Positions 1-6,368 are shown, counted from the first letter of the stretch. The stretch: DNA of 6,953 bases from an uncultured Eubacteriales bacterium (GCA_900554225.1 USGH01000139.1:1-6953), one strand, 5' to 3'. The notes: generated by a model from the letters alone, not told the origin. Program-made: numbers and translations.

Positions 1-7
1 CGCACAC

Positions 8-16
8 AGGAAAGGA
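8..16 (+). promoter_or_regulatory. Ribosome binding site of the GH127 gene
   Basis: The purine-rich AGGAAAGGA lies 9 bases before the ATG at 26. It supports that start codon. Only 25 bases precede the gene, so its promoter or upstream operon partner is outside the window. Confidence 0.6.
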
Positions 17-25
17 AAACAGCAA

Positions 26-2014
26 ATGAAAGTACAGTCGCACGGAAAACTGACGGCATTACCGCTCGGCAGCATCCACGCCAAAGGATGGCTTGCCGAA
101 CAGATGGAGCGGAGCAAAAATGGCATGGGCGGTCATCTCGACGAATTGGAGCCGGATATGATCGCCAACCCCTACATCAACTGCCAGACAGACGATGCAT
201 GGGGATCGGTAAAAGCGGGCTGGGGCGCGGAAATCTCCGGCAACTTCTGGTATGGACTGATCGGATTGGCGTTCACCCTGAATGATCCGCTGCTTCAGAA
301 AAAAGCGGAGACGTGGGTAAACGGTGTGCTTGCCAATCAGCGTGAGGACGGCTATATGGGGACCTACACCGACGCGGACGATCGAATGGACGACTACAAT
401 GCGTGGGGGACCCATTGCGGCATGAAGGCGATGCTCGCGTATTATGAGGCGACCGGCAGAGCGGATGTGCTGGAGGCGGTGCGGCGGTGTATGCTCTGGT
501 TCTGCGAAAACTGGAGCGGCGATAAGAAGACACGCTATGCGGGTATGTGCATTGTGGAGAGCATGGCGGTCACCTATCTCCATACCGGCGACGAGCGGCT
601 GCTTGCATTCCTCAACGAATACATCGCTTACATCAACGACAACGACCTCTATCTTGAATCGCAGAATGCCATGCGCTCCCCCGATCTGGTCTACAATTCA
701 CAGCACAGCGCGGCATATGCTGCGGATCTTTGGATCTACGCGACGGCATATAAAGCTGGCGGCGACAAAAAGAACCTGGAAGCGATTGTCAACGGCGTCG
801 GCAAGCTGATGCCGCGCGCACTGGGCTTCAACGGAGGCATTCCGAGCTTTTCCGAATATCTCGGTCCGGTGTATGCGTCGGTGGAAACGGAATACTGCAC
901 CTATGCATACTTTGAAAATTCCCTCATCCACATTGCGGAGGCGACCGGGGATACCCTGTACGTCGATCTCGTGGAACGGATCCTTTTCAACGGTGCGCAG
1001 GGAGCAAGAAAGAAGGACGAACACGCCATAGCATATATGTCCAGCGGCAACCAGATCCACGCGACATGGGAATCCGGCAACTATATCAGCGATATGCAGG
1101 AATACGCCCCGGTGTACCCGACCTCGTGCTGCTCCGCTACCTCCTGCTGGGTGCTGCCCGATTTTGTGCGCAGTATGGCAATGCGCGGTGAGGATGGATT
1201 GTATCTGACGGCATACGGACCGTGCGAGATCCACGCCGGAGATCTGCATATCGAGGAGGATACTGCCTATCCGTTCCGCGATACGATCCGCTTTACGATC
1301 CACGCAGACGAGGAGGTACCGGAAACCCTCCATTTCCGCGTCCCCGGCTGGTGTAAAATCGCATCGATTGCGGTAAACGGCGAGACGATCGTAGAGAACT
1401 TCGCGGGCGGCGTGTATCACGCGGTCAAGCGGATCTGGCATGACGGCGATACCGTGGAGCTGCGCTTGCCGATGGAGATTGCGGTGCGGCAGCTCGATGA
1501 CTCGGAAATGTGTGCGCGTCACCCGATGGCGTTTGAATACGGTCCGCTGCTGTTTGCCTTCCCGATCCCGGAATATTGGAGAAGCGTCAAGGGCTCGCCG
1601 AGAACACCGCTGCCGGAGGGCTGGAGCTGGTACGACGTGGATGCGGTGGTTCCCTATGACAAGCGCGGCGACCAGTATGAGCAGAACGGACTGCGCCCGT
1701 ACAATATCTCGTGGAACATCGCCGTGGATGAAAAAATCACTGCGGAGGATATTACCGTGGAGCTGTGCGAAGCGGACGGCTATGTGTGGGAATCCCCGCG
1801 CGTGAAGCTGCATCTGCCGGCATACAAGGCCCTGTATTCCTATCAGCCCTACGCCCGCAAGACCGTTGAGCTTTACCAGGGACCGATTGATGTGTACGGC
1901 AGCACGTATGAGATCACGCTCGTTCCCTATGGCTGCTCGAATCTGCGTATCGCCTATATTCCGCGCGCCAAGCTCCCGGCAAAACCGATGCCGAAATGGG
2001 GAAAGACCGAATAA
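26..2014 (+). CDS. Glycoside hydrolase family 127 (DUF1680) protein, probable beta-L-arabinofuranosidase-type
   Basis: This 662-residue protein matches the GH127/DUF1680 family, whose characterised member HypBA1 of Bifidobacterium releases L-arabinose from beta-L-arabinofuranosides. The family fold is an (alpha/alpha)6 barrel (here roughly residues 10-410) followed by beta-sandwich domains (about 420-660). The family's zinc and cysteine-nucleophile site is visible: E289 and C291 in an ETEYC motif, and C368-C369 in a TSCCSAT motif. Their spacing (79 and 78 residues) equals that of E338/C340/C417/C418 in HypBA1, so C368 is the inferred nucleophile. E277 in GGIPSFSE is the likely acid/base, four residues closer to the site than in HypBA1. 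No signal peptide is seen, so it should act in the cytoplasm on imported oligosaccharides. Related families (GH146 and other DUF1680 groups) have other specificities, so the exact substrate is open. A strong terminator follows it. Confidence 0.88.
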   Translation: MKVQSHGKLTALPLGSIHAKGWLAEQMERSKNGMGGHLDELEPDMIANPYINCQTDDAWGSVKAGWGAEISGNFWYGLIGLAFTLNDPLLQKKAETWVNGVLANQREDGYMGTYTDADDRMDDYNAWGTHCGMKAMLAYYEATGRADVLEAVRRCMLWFCENWSGDKKTRYAGMCIVESMAVTYLHTGDERLLAFLNEYIAYINDNDLYLESQNAMRSPDLVYNSQHSAAYAADLWIYATAYKAGGDKKNLEAIVNGVGKLMPRALGFNGGIPSFSEYLGPVYASVETEYCTYAYFENSLIHIAEATGDTLYVDLVERILFNGAQGARKKDEHAIAYMSSGNQIHATWESGNYISDMQEYAPVYPTSCCSATSCWVLPDFVRSMAMRGEDGLYLTAYGPCEIHAGDLHIEEDTAYPFRDTIRFTIHADEEVPETLHFRVPGWCKIASIAVNGETIVENFAGGVYHAVKRIWHDGDTVELRLPMEIAVRQLDDSEMCARHPMAFEYGPLLFAFPIPEYWRSVKGSPRTPLPEGWSWYDVDAVVPYDKRGDQYEQNGLRPYNISWNIAVDEKITAEDITVELCEADGYVWESPRVKLHLPAYKALYSYQPYARKTVELYQGPIDVYGSTYEITLVPYGCSNLRIAYIPRAKLPAKPMPKWGKTE

Positions 2015-2028
2015 ACTGAAAAGAAAAT

Positions 2029-2087
2029 CCGGAGCCGGAGAGCGTCCCGAAGGTGCGGGATTCTCTCCGGACAGCTCCGGTATTTTT
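2029..2087 (+). terminator. Intrinsic terminator after the GH127 gene
   Basis: A long nested hairpin starts 15 bases after the stop codon. CCGGAG (2029-2034) pairs with CTCCGG (2075-2080), CCGGAGAG (2035-2042) with CTCTCCGG (2063-2070), and TCCCG (2045-2049) with CGGGA (2056-2060). TATTTTT follows at 2081-2087. This separates the glycosidase unit from the ribosomal operon. Confidence 0.88.
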
Positions 2088-2146
2088 CGGAAAACTGCGG
2101 AATTGGAGAAGCGAGACAAAATTCCGAAAAATATCGCAAAAACCTA

Positions 2147-2175
2147 TTGACAAATGCGCCCATAGGGTGTATAAT
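2147..2175 (+). promoter_or_regulatory. Sigma-A promoter of rplJ-rplL
   Basis: A perfect TTGACA at 2147-2152 is separated by exactly 17 bases from a perfect TATAAT at 2170-2175. Transcription should begin around 2182-2184, just upstream of the L10 leader. A full-consensus promoter fits a very highly expressed ribosomal protein operon. Confidence 0.93.
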
Positions 2176-2186
2176 ACCATTGTTGT

Positions 2187-2279
2187 TGAACCTAAGACAG
2201 CAGGTTACCGTAAAAGCATCCGTGCCATCCTGCCGAGGAGAGACCTCTATCGGAATATCGTATAGATGATGTCTTTTTT
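2187..2279 (+). ncRNA. L10 leader: cis-regulatory RNA of the rplJ-rplL operon
   Basis: The 5' untranslated region carries the hallmark of the Firmicute L10 leader: CCTAAGACAGCAGG near 2191-2204 and CCTGCCGAGG at 2229-2238. GCAGG (2200-2204) can pair with CCTGC (2229-2233), and CCT (2191-2193) with AGG (2236-2238), leaving the conserved AAGA-type internal loop where L10 binds. In Bacillus subtilis the L10(L12)4 complex binds this RNA and causes premature termination. The same use here is inferred from the motif and the attenuator at 2241-2279. A competing hairpin, GAGG 2235-2238 with CCTC 2244-2247, would disrupt both the lower stem and the terminator stem. Confidence 0.88.
2241..2279 (+). terminator. 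Attenuator (regulated intrinsic terminator) in the rplJ leader
   Basis: AGAC (2241-2244) pairs with GTCT (2271-2274), and TCTAT (2246-2250) with ATAGA (2262-2266). The T-run covers 2274-2279. It lies immediately 3' of the L10-binding fold and 66 bases before the rplJ start. The stem is interrupted, which suits a conditional terminator rather than a constitutive one. Confidence 0.7.
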
Positions 2280-2306
2280 CGGTGCGTGTCGGAAAAAGGC
2301 TTTTTT
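2273..2306 (+). other. Second hairpin with T-run in the rplJ leader, overlapping the attenuator
   Basis: CTTTTTTCG (2273-2281) can pair with CGGAAAAAG (2290-2298), with one T-G pair, around an 8-base loop. It is followed by GC and six Ts (2301-2306). The left arm is the T-run of the upstream attenuator, so the attenuator and this stem cannot both be fully formed. It could be a second terminator or an alternative fold. The stem is AU-rich, so its stability is uncertain. Confidence 0.4.
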
Positions 2307-2327
2307 GGTTTCCCGCGATCATACTAC

Positions 2328-2335
2328 AAAGGAGG
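2328..2335 (+). promoter_or_regulatory. Ribosome binding site of rplJ
   Basis: AAAGGAGG lies 9 bases before the ATG at 2345. It decides the start: an in-frame upstream alternative at 2282 (GTG-like, inside the leader) has no such site and would add residues not found in L10. Confidence 0.92.
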
Positions 2336-2344
2336 ATACCAATA

Positions 2345-2875
2345 ATGCCCAGCGAGAAAATTTTAGAGCAGAAGAAAGCCGTTGTGGAAGGCCTTGCTGA
2401 AAAGATGGGTCGTGCTGCATCCGGTGTTCTGGTCAAATATCAGGGTATTACTGTGGAAGACGACACCAAGCTTCGTGCTGCAATGCGTGCTGCCGGTGTA
2501 GAATATACAGTAATCAAGAATACGCTGATCGGTAAGGCGTGTGACAAGGTCGGTTTCGACGGACTGAAGTCTCACCTGGAAGGGATGAACGCCATCGCCA
2601 TCAGCTTTGAAGATCCGATCGCTCCCGCAAAGATCCTGAAGGAATATGCGGACAAGATCGAAACCTTTGAAATCCGCGGCGGCTTCCTCGACGGCGCTGT
2701 TGTAGACAACAAGACCGTTGAAGAACTGGCTGCGATTCCGCCGAAGGAAGTCCTCATCGGCAAGCTGCTCGGCAGCATCCAAGGACCTCTTTACGGTCTG
2801 GCATGCGGCTTACAGGCCATCATCGACAAGTCCGGTGAAGCACCTGCCGCAGAAGAAGCTCCTGCCGCTGAATAA
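2345..2875 (+). CDS. rplJ: 50S ribosomal protein L10
   Basis: L10 forms the base of the ribosomal stalk: its N-terminal domain binds 23S rRNA with L11, and its C-terminal helix holds L7/L12 dimers that recruit translation GTPases. The 176-residue product has the usual length. It begins MPSEKILEQKK and carries the family's N-terminal features GVLVKYQGITVEDDTKLR and EYTVIKNTLIGKA (about residues 27-66). The middle includes FEIRGGFLDG and IPPKEVLIGKLLGS, and the C-terminal helix is followed by an alanine/glutamate-rich tail (EAPAAEEAPAAE). The gene is preceded by its own promoter and L10 leader, so it is expected to be autoregulated by L10 with L7/L12. rplL follows 66 bases later in the same unit. 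Codon use is strongly biased, as expected for a highly expressed gene. Confidence 0.97.
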   Translation: MPSEKILEQKKAVVEGLAEKMGRAASGVLVKYQGITVEDDTKLRAAMRAAGVEYTVIKNTLIGKACDKVGFDGLKSHLEGMNAIAISFEDPIAPAKILKEYADKIETFEIRGGFLDGAVVDNKTVEELAAIPPKEVLIGKLLGSIQGPLYGLACGLQAIIDKSGEAPAAEEAPAAE

Positions 2876-2928
2876 GCATACACTGCTTTTCCGGCAACAC
2901 AAATCATCATAAAAATAACCAATTACAT

Positions 2929-2933
2929 GGAGG
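2929..2933 (+). promoter_or_regulatory. Ribosome binding site of rplL
   Basis: GGAGG lies 8 bases before the ATG at 2942, in a GGAGGATAC context shared with rplJ. An in-frame ATG at 2927 overlaps this site and is therefore rejected as the start. Confidence 0.92.
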
Positions 2934-2941
2934 ATACAAAA

Positions 2942-3319
2942 ATGGCATCTGAAAAGACCACTCAGATTCTTGATCAGATCAAGGCTCTTACCATTCTGGA
3001 ACTGGCTGACCTCGTAAAGGCAATCGAAGAAGAATTCGGCGTATCTGCTGCTCCTGTAGCTGTTGCTGCCGGTGCTGCTGGCGCTGCTGCTCCCGCTGCT
3101 GAAGAAAAGACCGAATTTGACGTTGTTCTGAAGTCCTTCGGCGCAAAGAAGCTCGACGTTATCAAGGTTGTTCGTGAACTCACCGGCCTCGGCCTGAAGG
3201 AAGCTAAGGAAGCTGTAGAAGGCGCACCGAAGACCCTGAAGGAAGGCGCTTCCAAGGAAGACGCAGAAGCTATGAAGGAAAAGCTCGTAGCTGCCGGCGC
3301 AGAAGTAGAAATCAAGTAA
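2942..3319 (+). CDS. rplL: 50S ribosomal protein L7/L12
   Basis: L7/L12 is the multi-copy stalk protein that contacts elongation and other GTP-dependent translation factors. The 125-residue product has the family's three parts: an N-terminal dimerisation helix region (about 1-35, with LTILELADLVKAIEEEFGV), a flexible alanine-rich hinge (about 36-56, VAVAAGAAGAAAPAA), and the globular C-terminal domain (about 58-125). The C-terminal domain contains the conserved KLDVIKVVRELTGLGLKEAK stretch, the EGAPKTLKEG loop and the ending VAAGAEVEIK. The first ATG of the reading frame, 15 bases upstream, lies in the Shine-Dalgarno sequence and would add MEDTK, so 2942 is preferred. Codons are strongly restricted (GAA for Glu, AAG for Lys, GCT-rich for Ala), unlike the GAG- and GCG-rich flanking genes, consistent with selection for high expression. 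A terminator follows directly, and rpoB is not next. Confidence 0.97.
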   Translation: MASEKTTQILDQIKALTILELADLVKAIEEEFGVSAAPVAVAAGAAGAAAPAAEEKTEFDVVLKSFGAKKLDVIKVVRELTGLGLKEAKEAVEGAPKTLKEGASKEDAEAMKEKLVAAGAEVEIK

Positions 3320-3368
3320 TTCCCGCGCATCCGATTTCGCGAGATTCCTTACGTTCAATAACCAGAGA

Positions 3369-3401
3369 CAGACATCGTGGCTCTCACGGTGTCTGTTTTT
3401 T
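3369..3401 (+). terminator. Intrinsic terminator of rplJ-rplL
   Basis: CAGACATCGTG (3369-3379) pairs with CACGGTGTCTG (3385-3395) over 11 positions including one T-G pair, with a GCTCT loop. Six Ts follow at 3396-3401. It ends the stalk operon about 50 bases after the rplL stop. Confidence 0.94.
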
Positions 3402-3413
3402 GGTGGAGCGGGT

Positions 3414-3450
3414 GTGTAAAATTGAATCACAGAGGAGTGTAAAATCCAAT
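3414..3450 (+). repeat. Short direct repeat overlapping the pdxK start
   Basis: GTGTAAAATTGAAT (3414-3427) recurs as GTGTAAAATCCAAT (3437-3450), 12 of 14 bases identical and 23 bases apart. The second copy runs into the start codon, and GAGGAG lies just before it. It may be a local duplication or a protein or RNA site. No function is known. Confidence 0.4.
3432..3437 (+). promoter_or_regulatory. Ribosome binding site of the pyridoxamine kinase gene
   Basis: GAGGAG is 11 bases before the ATG at 3449, a slightly long but workable spacing. It supports that start over upstream alternatives. No convincing promoter is visible in the roughly 47 bases between the rplL terminator and this gene, so read-through or a weak promoter near 3394-3422 (TAAAAT at 3417-3422) must drive it. 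Confidence 0.65.
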
Positions 3451-4294
3451 GAAACAAAAACGTGTCGTCACCATACAGGATATTTCCTGTTTTGGCAAAT
3501 GCTCTTTGACCGTTGCCCTGCCGCTCCTGTCCGCCATGGGCGTGGAGTGCGCCGTGATTCCGACTGCGGTCCTCTCCACCCATACCGGCGGCTTTCCCGG
3601 CTGGACCTTCCGGGATCTGAGTGCGGATATTGCGCCGATTTCGCGCCATTGGCAAAAGGAGGGACTGACCTTCGACGGCGTGTACACCGGGTATCTCGCG
3701 TCTCCGGAGCAGGCGGCGTCGATCAAAACGTTTGTCGATATGTTCCATCCGTCCATGGTCTTTGTCGATCCTGCCATGGCGGACAACGGAAAGCTCTATC
3801 CCGGGCTGCCGGAATCGCTTGTTCCCGCCATGCGTCACCTCGTTTCCGTCGCGGATATAGCCGTACCGAATATCACGGAAGCATCCCTGCTCACCGGGAT
3901 CCCGTACCGCGCACCGCTGACCTATGACCGTGCGTATATCGAGAAGCAGCTCCACGCATTGTGCGGTCTTGGTGTGAAAAAGGCTGCGATCACCGGGGTC
4001 CGCACAGAGGGAAGTGATCGGGAGGGGATCTACCTGTTGGATAGCGTGACCGGAAAGCTCGTCGAATATGATACGCTTCATTTGCCCGTTTCCTGCCACG
4101 GTACCGGAGATGTGTACGCAAGCGTTCTCTTTGGGTGTCTGACGCGCGGTATGTCCGATTACGATTCCATCCGCATTGCCGCAGAGACGACGGTATGTGC
4201 CATCCGTGCCACCATCGACGATCCCGACCATTGGTACGGCGTGCGGTTTGAGGACGCGATCCCGACCCTGCTGCGCGAGATTGGACTTGTGTGA
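3449..4294 (+). CDS. pdxK: Pyridoxamine kinase / pyridoxal kinase (vitamin B6 salvage)
   Basis: This cytoplasmic enzyme of the ribokinase superfamily phosphorylates pyridoxal, pyridoxine or pyridoxamine with ATP, salvaging vitamin B6 towards pyridoxal 5'-phosphate. The 281-residue product has the usual length. The N-terminus has the family stretch VVTIQDISCFGKCSLTVALP (residues about 6-25), then TAVLSTHTGGFPGW, a substrate-site region. The nucleotide half contains VPNITEASLLTG (139-150) and the PfkB/ribokinase anion-hole motif CHGTGDVYAS, with D221 the expected catalytic base. Firmicute genomes label close relatives pyridoxamine kinase, and the symbol pdxY is also used for this fold, so preference among the three vitamers is not settled by sequence alone. 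The gene stands alone between two hairpins, with no PLP synthesis genes nearby. Confidence 0.9.
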   Translation: MKQKRVVTIQDISCFGKCSLTVALPLLSAMGVECAVIPTAVLSTHTGGFPGWTFRDLSADIAPISRHWQKEGLTFDGVYTGYLASPEQAASIKTFVDMFHPSMVFVDPAMADNGKLYPGLPESLVPAMRHLVSVADIAVPNITEASLLTGIPYRAPLTYDRAYIEKQLHALCGLGVKKAAITGVRTEGSDREGIYLLDSVTGKLVEYDTLHLPVSCHGTGDVYASVLFGCLTRGMSDYDSIRIAAETTVCAIRATIDDPDHWYGVRFEDAIPTLLREIGLV

Positions 4295-4301
4295 ATCAAC
4301 G

Positions 4302-4351
4302 AAATTCCCCCATGGAGCGGCTTGAAACGGGACTGTTCCATGGGGGAATTT
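4302..4351. terminator. Perfect 15-bp inverted repeat after pdxK, probable terminator
   Basis: AAATTCCCCCATGGA (4302-4316) is the exact reverse complement of TCCATGGGGGAATTT (4337-4351), with a 20-base loop. It begins 8 bases after the pdxK stop. The A/T ends give a short T-run on either strand, so termination from both sides is plausible, but the T-run (TTT) is short and the loop is long for a classical terminator. Confidence 0.6.
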
Positions 4352-4429
4352 GCGTCATGGAGCGCAGCGGAGAAACAGGATAAGTGCAATAGATAAAATG
4401 AATATGTAATAAATGCACATTTAACACTG

Positions 4430-4607
<178 letters not shown>

Positions 4608-4639
4608 AGGTTTCAGAAGCGGTTTTTCAAGTGACCATA

Positions 4640-4668
4640 TTGCATATAATGACATAATGTGATATAAT
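4640..4668 (+). promoter_or_regulatory. Probable promoter of the solute-binding protein gene
   Basis: TTGCAT (4640-4645) is separated by 17 bases from TATAAT (4663-4668). A second TATAAT at 4645-4650 has no good partner. Transcription would start near 4675, which places the ATG at 4669 upstream of the transcript and favours translation from 4714. Confidence 0.6.
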
Positions 4669-4673
4669 ATGTC
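4651..4673. promoter_or_regulatory. Imperfect palindrome over the -10 box, possible operator
   Basis: GACATA (4651-4656) mirrors TATGTC (4668-4673) around an AT-rich centre that includes the -10 box. GTGAC (4631-4635) and GTCAC (4671-4675) form a wider pair. Position suggests a repressor site, but AT-rich sequence makes chance symmetry likely. Confidence 0.3.
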
Positions 4674-4698
4674 ACAACATTCTATATCAAAAGACATT

Positions 4699-4703
4699 GG
4701 AGG
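4699..4703 (+). promoter_or_regulatory. Ribosome binding site of the solute-binding protein gene
   Basis: GGAGG is 10 bases before the ATG at 4714. It decides that start over the in-frame ATG at 4669, which would add 15 residues ahead of the signal peptide and overlaps the promoter. Confidence 0.85.
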
Positions 4704-4713
4704 ATTCCCATTT

Positions 4714-6225
4714 ATGTGTACAAAAACTGCCAAAACCACGGTTCTGTGTCTGCTTGCGGCAATTTTGACCTGTGGTACGTTTGTATCCTGCGGTAACAAT
4801 GCGTCGGTGGAAACTGCTCCCACGAACACCGATACCGTGTCGGATACACAAACGGAAATTGAAACGGAGACGACTGTCGCGGATACTGTCACCGAAAAAT
4901 ACAGCGGTCACGATTACGGTGGCTACGAGTATCGGATCCTGTCCTATAGCCCCGGAGACTTCTTTTATTTCAAGATTGGACCGGAAGCCAATGAGATTTA
5001 TTTCGAATCGGAAACCGGGGACAGCTACAGCGACGCGGTCTACAAGCGCAATCTCATGGCGGAGGAGCTTTTGAACATCAAAATTTCTCCCATCTGGGGC
5101 GGCAATACAGGTGATATTTCTCCGCTCGTTACCAAACAGGTACAGGCGGGAGATGACAGCTGCGATCTAATCCTGCAAAGCCTATCCTACAACATCACGC
5201 TTGGCACCGAGAAAAAGGTACACAATCTCAAGGCGCTTTCCGGTATAGATCTCTCTGCCGACTGGTGGGATCAGAATATCGTGTCGAATTTCACCTACAA
5301 AAACGAGCTGCTCTACACAGTGGCGGGTCACTATAATGTGTACGACGACTACGCGGTCCCGGTGATTTTCTGCAACAAGCACATGATAGAGCAGTATGGC
5401 CAGGACGATCCGACCACGCTGGTCAAGGAAGGCAAATGGACGCTTGAAAATATGATGAAGATCGCCGCGGCAGGAACCGTGGATTTGAATGGCGACGGCA
5501 AAATGGACGAGTCCGATTCCTTCGGCTTCACGGACAATACCGGCGCGCTTTATCACCTGATGTGCGGCTCCGGTGCGCTCAGTACACGGCTTGACGCGGA
5601 CGGAAAACCGGTCATCACGTGCAAGGAGGAAGTGTACCTGAATGCGGCGGAGAAGATCTACGACACGGTGATCTGCTCCGGCTCCATCTGGCAGGGACAG
5701 AACGCAACCTGTCGTGTCATGATGAAGGAAGACCGCAATATGCTCTATTACGAGCTGCTGGGTGGCATCAACGAATTCCGCGACATGGAGTCCGACTTCA
5801 CCCTGCTGCCGTTGCCGAAGGGATCGGAGGAGCAGGAGAGCTACAGCGCGCTCATCAATCCGATCTGGTGTACGGCGATGGCGATTCCGGTCACGGTTGC
5901 CGATCCGGAGCGCAGTGCTCTTGTGCTGGATGTGATGAGCGGCTACTCCACCGATACCGTCAACAAGGTGCTGTATGAGCTGATCCTCGGCTCCAAGCTG
6001 ATCCGCGATCCGGAAACGCTCGATATGCTCGACTACGTGCTTGCCTCTAAGGTATACGACTGGGCGGAAGGCTATAGCTGGTTCAACGATCTGAACAGCA
6101 TGTTCGGTGCACAGACACGCGCAAAGAGCTTCACCATGTCCTCTATGGTGGAGAAGAAATTCACCGCCGCCCAAACCAAGCTCGACGCGATGCTTGCCAT
6201 GATGGATGAGCAGCTTGCCGAATAA
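4714..6225 (+). CDS. Extracellular solute-binding lipoprotein, sugar ABC transporter type
   Basis: This 503-residue protein is the likely substrate-capture component of a carbohydrate ABC importer, anchored to the outer face of the membrane. From the 4714 start it has a lipoprotein signal peptide: K4 and K7, a hydrophobic core at about 9-19, and the lipobox FVSC with C26 as the lipidated residue. A Thr/Glu/Asp-rich linker (about 27-60) follows, then the binding domain. Features typical of Clostridia family-1 solute-binding proteins include GGYEYRILSYSP, SADWWDQN, a CNKHMIEQYGQDDP segment and VKEGKWTLENMMK. Residues 257-268 (DLNGDGKMDESD) form a canonical EF-hand-like calcium loop with D257, N259, D261 and D268 as ligands. 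Such loops recur in this family. No permease or ATPase gene is adjacent, so the partner and substrate are unknown. The downstream gene has its own promoter, and no clear intrinsic terminator lies between. Confidence 0.85.
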   Translation: MCTKTAKTTVLCLLAAILTCGTFVSCGNNASVETAPTNTDTVSDTQTEIETETTVADTVTEKYSGHDYGGYEYRILSYSPGDFFYFKIGPEANEIYFESETGDSYSDAVYKRNLMAEELLNIKISPIWGGNTGDISPLVTKQVQAGDDSCDLILQSLSYNITLGTEKKVHNLKALSGIDLSADWWDQNIVSNFTYKNELLYTVAGHYNVYDDYAVPVIFCNKHMIEQYGQDDPTTLVKEGKWTLENMMKIAAAGTVDLNGDGKMDESDSFGFTDNTGALYHLMCGSGALSTRLDADGKPVITCKEEVYLNAAEKIYDTVICSGSIWQGQNATCRVMMKEDRNMLYYELLGGINEFRDMESDFTLLPLPKGSEEQESYSALINPIWCTAMAIPVTVADPERSALVLDVMSGYSTDTVNKVLYELILGSKLIRDPETLDMLDYVLASKVYDWAEGYSWFNDLNSMFGAQTRAKSFTMSSMVEKKFTAAQTKLDAMLAMMDEQLAE

Positions 6226-6308
6226 CACCGTTTCCCCGAAAAAAGATGCCGTTTTGTCAGATATGTGCGATTTGTGTGTGTTTTCACCGGATACTTCGCG
6301 CCAATCCC

Positions 6309-6337
6309 TTGACACAGCGGCATTTTTGTGTTACCAT
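6309..6337 (+). promoter_or_regulatory. Promoter of the phosphofructokinase gene
   Basis: A perfect TTGACA (6309-6314) is followed after 17 bases by TACCAT (6332-6337), which matches TATAAT at four of six positions. Transcription should start near 6344, leaving a short leader of about 36 bases. Confidence 0.75.
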
Positions 6338-6368
6338 TATGTTGTATTTTCATGAGAATTATGAAATG

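Noticed and set aside
698..2119. Long open frame on the - strand (473 codons) opposite the GH127 gene
   Set aside because: It is antisense to a gene with clear family motifs, matches no protein family I recognise, and such frames are common opposite GC-rich coding DNA.
2282..2344. N-terminal extension of rplJ from 2282
   Set aside because: It lies inside the regulatory leader, lacks a ribosome binding site and adds residues absent from L10, while AAAGGAGG precedes 2345.
2810..4231. Long open frame on the - strand (473 codons) across rplL and pdxK
   Set aside because: It crosses two well-supported genes, a terminator and a promoter region. The coincidence is a composition effect.
4384..4418. 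GTGCA/TGCAC inverted pair in the AT-rich spacer
   Set aside because: Only 5 bp with a 25-base gap, which is expected by chance.
4669..4713. Upstream start of the solute-binding protein at 4669
   Set aside because: It overlaps the -10 box and would bury the signal peptide behind 15 extra residues. GGAGG precedes 4714 instead.
5182..6315. Open frame on the - strand opposite the solute-binding protein gene
   Set aside because: It is a histidine- and arginine-rich shadow translation with no ribosome binding site logic and no recognisable domain.
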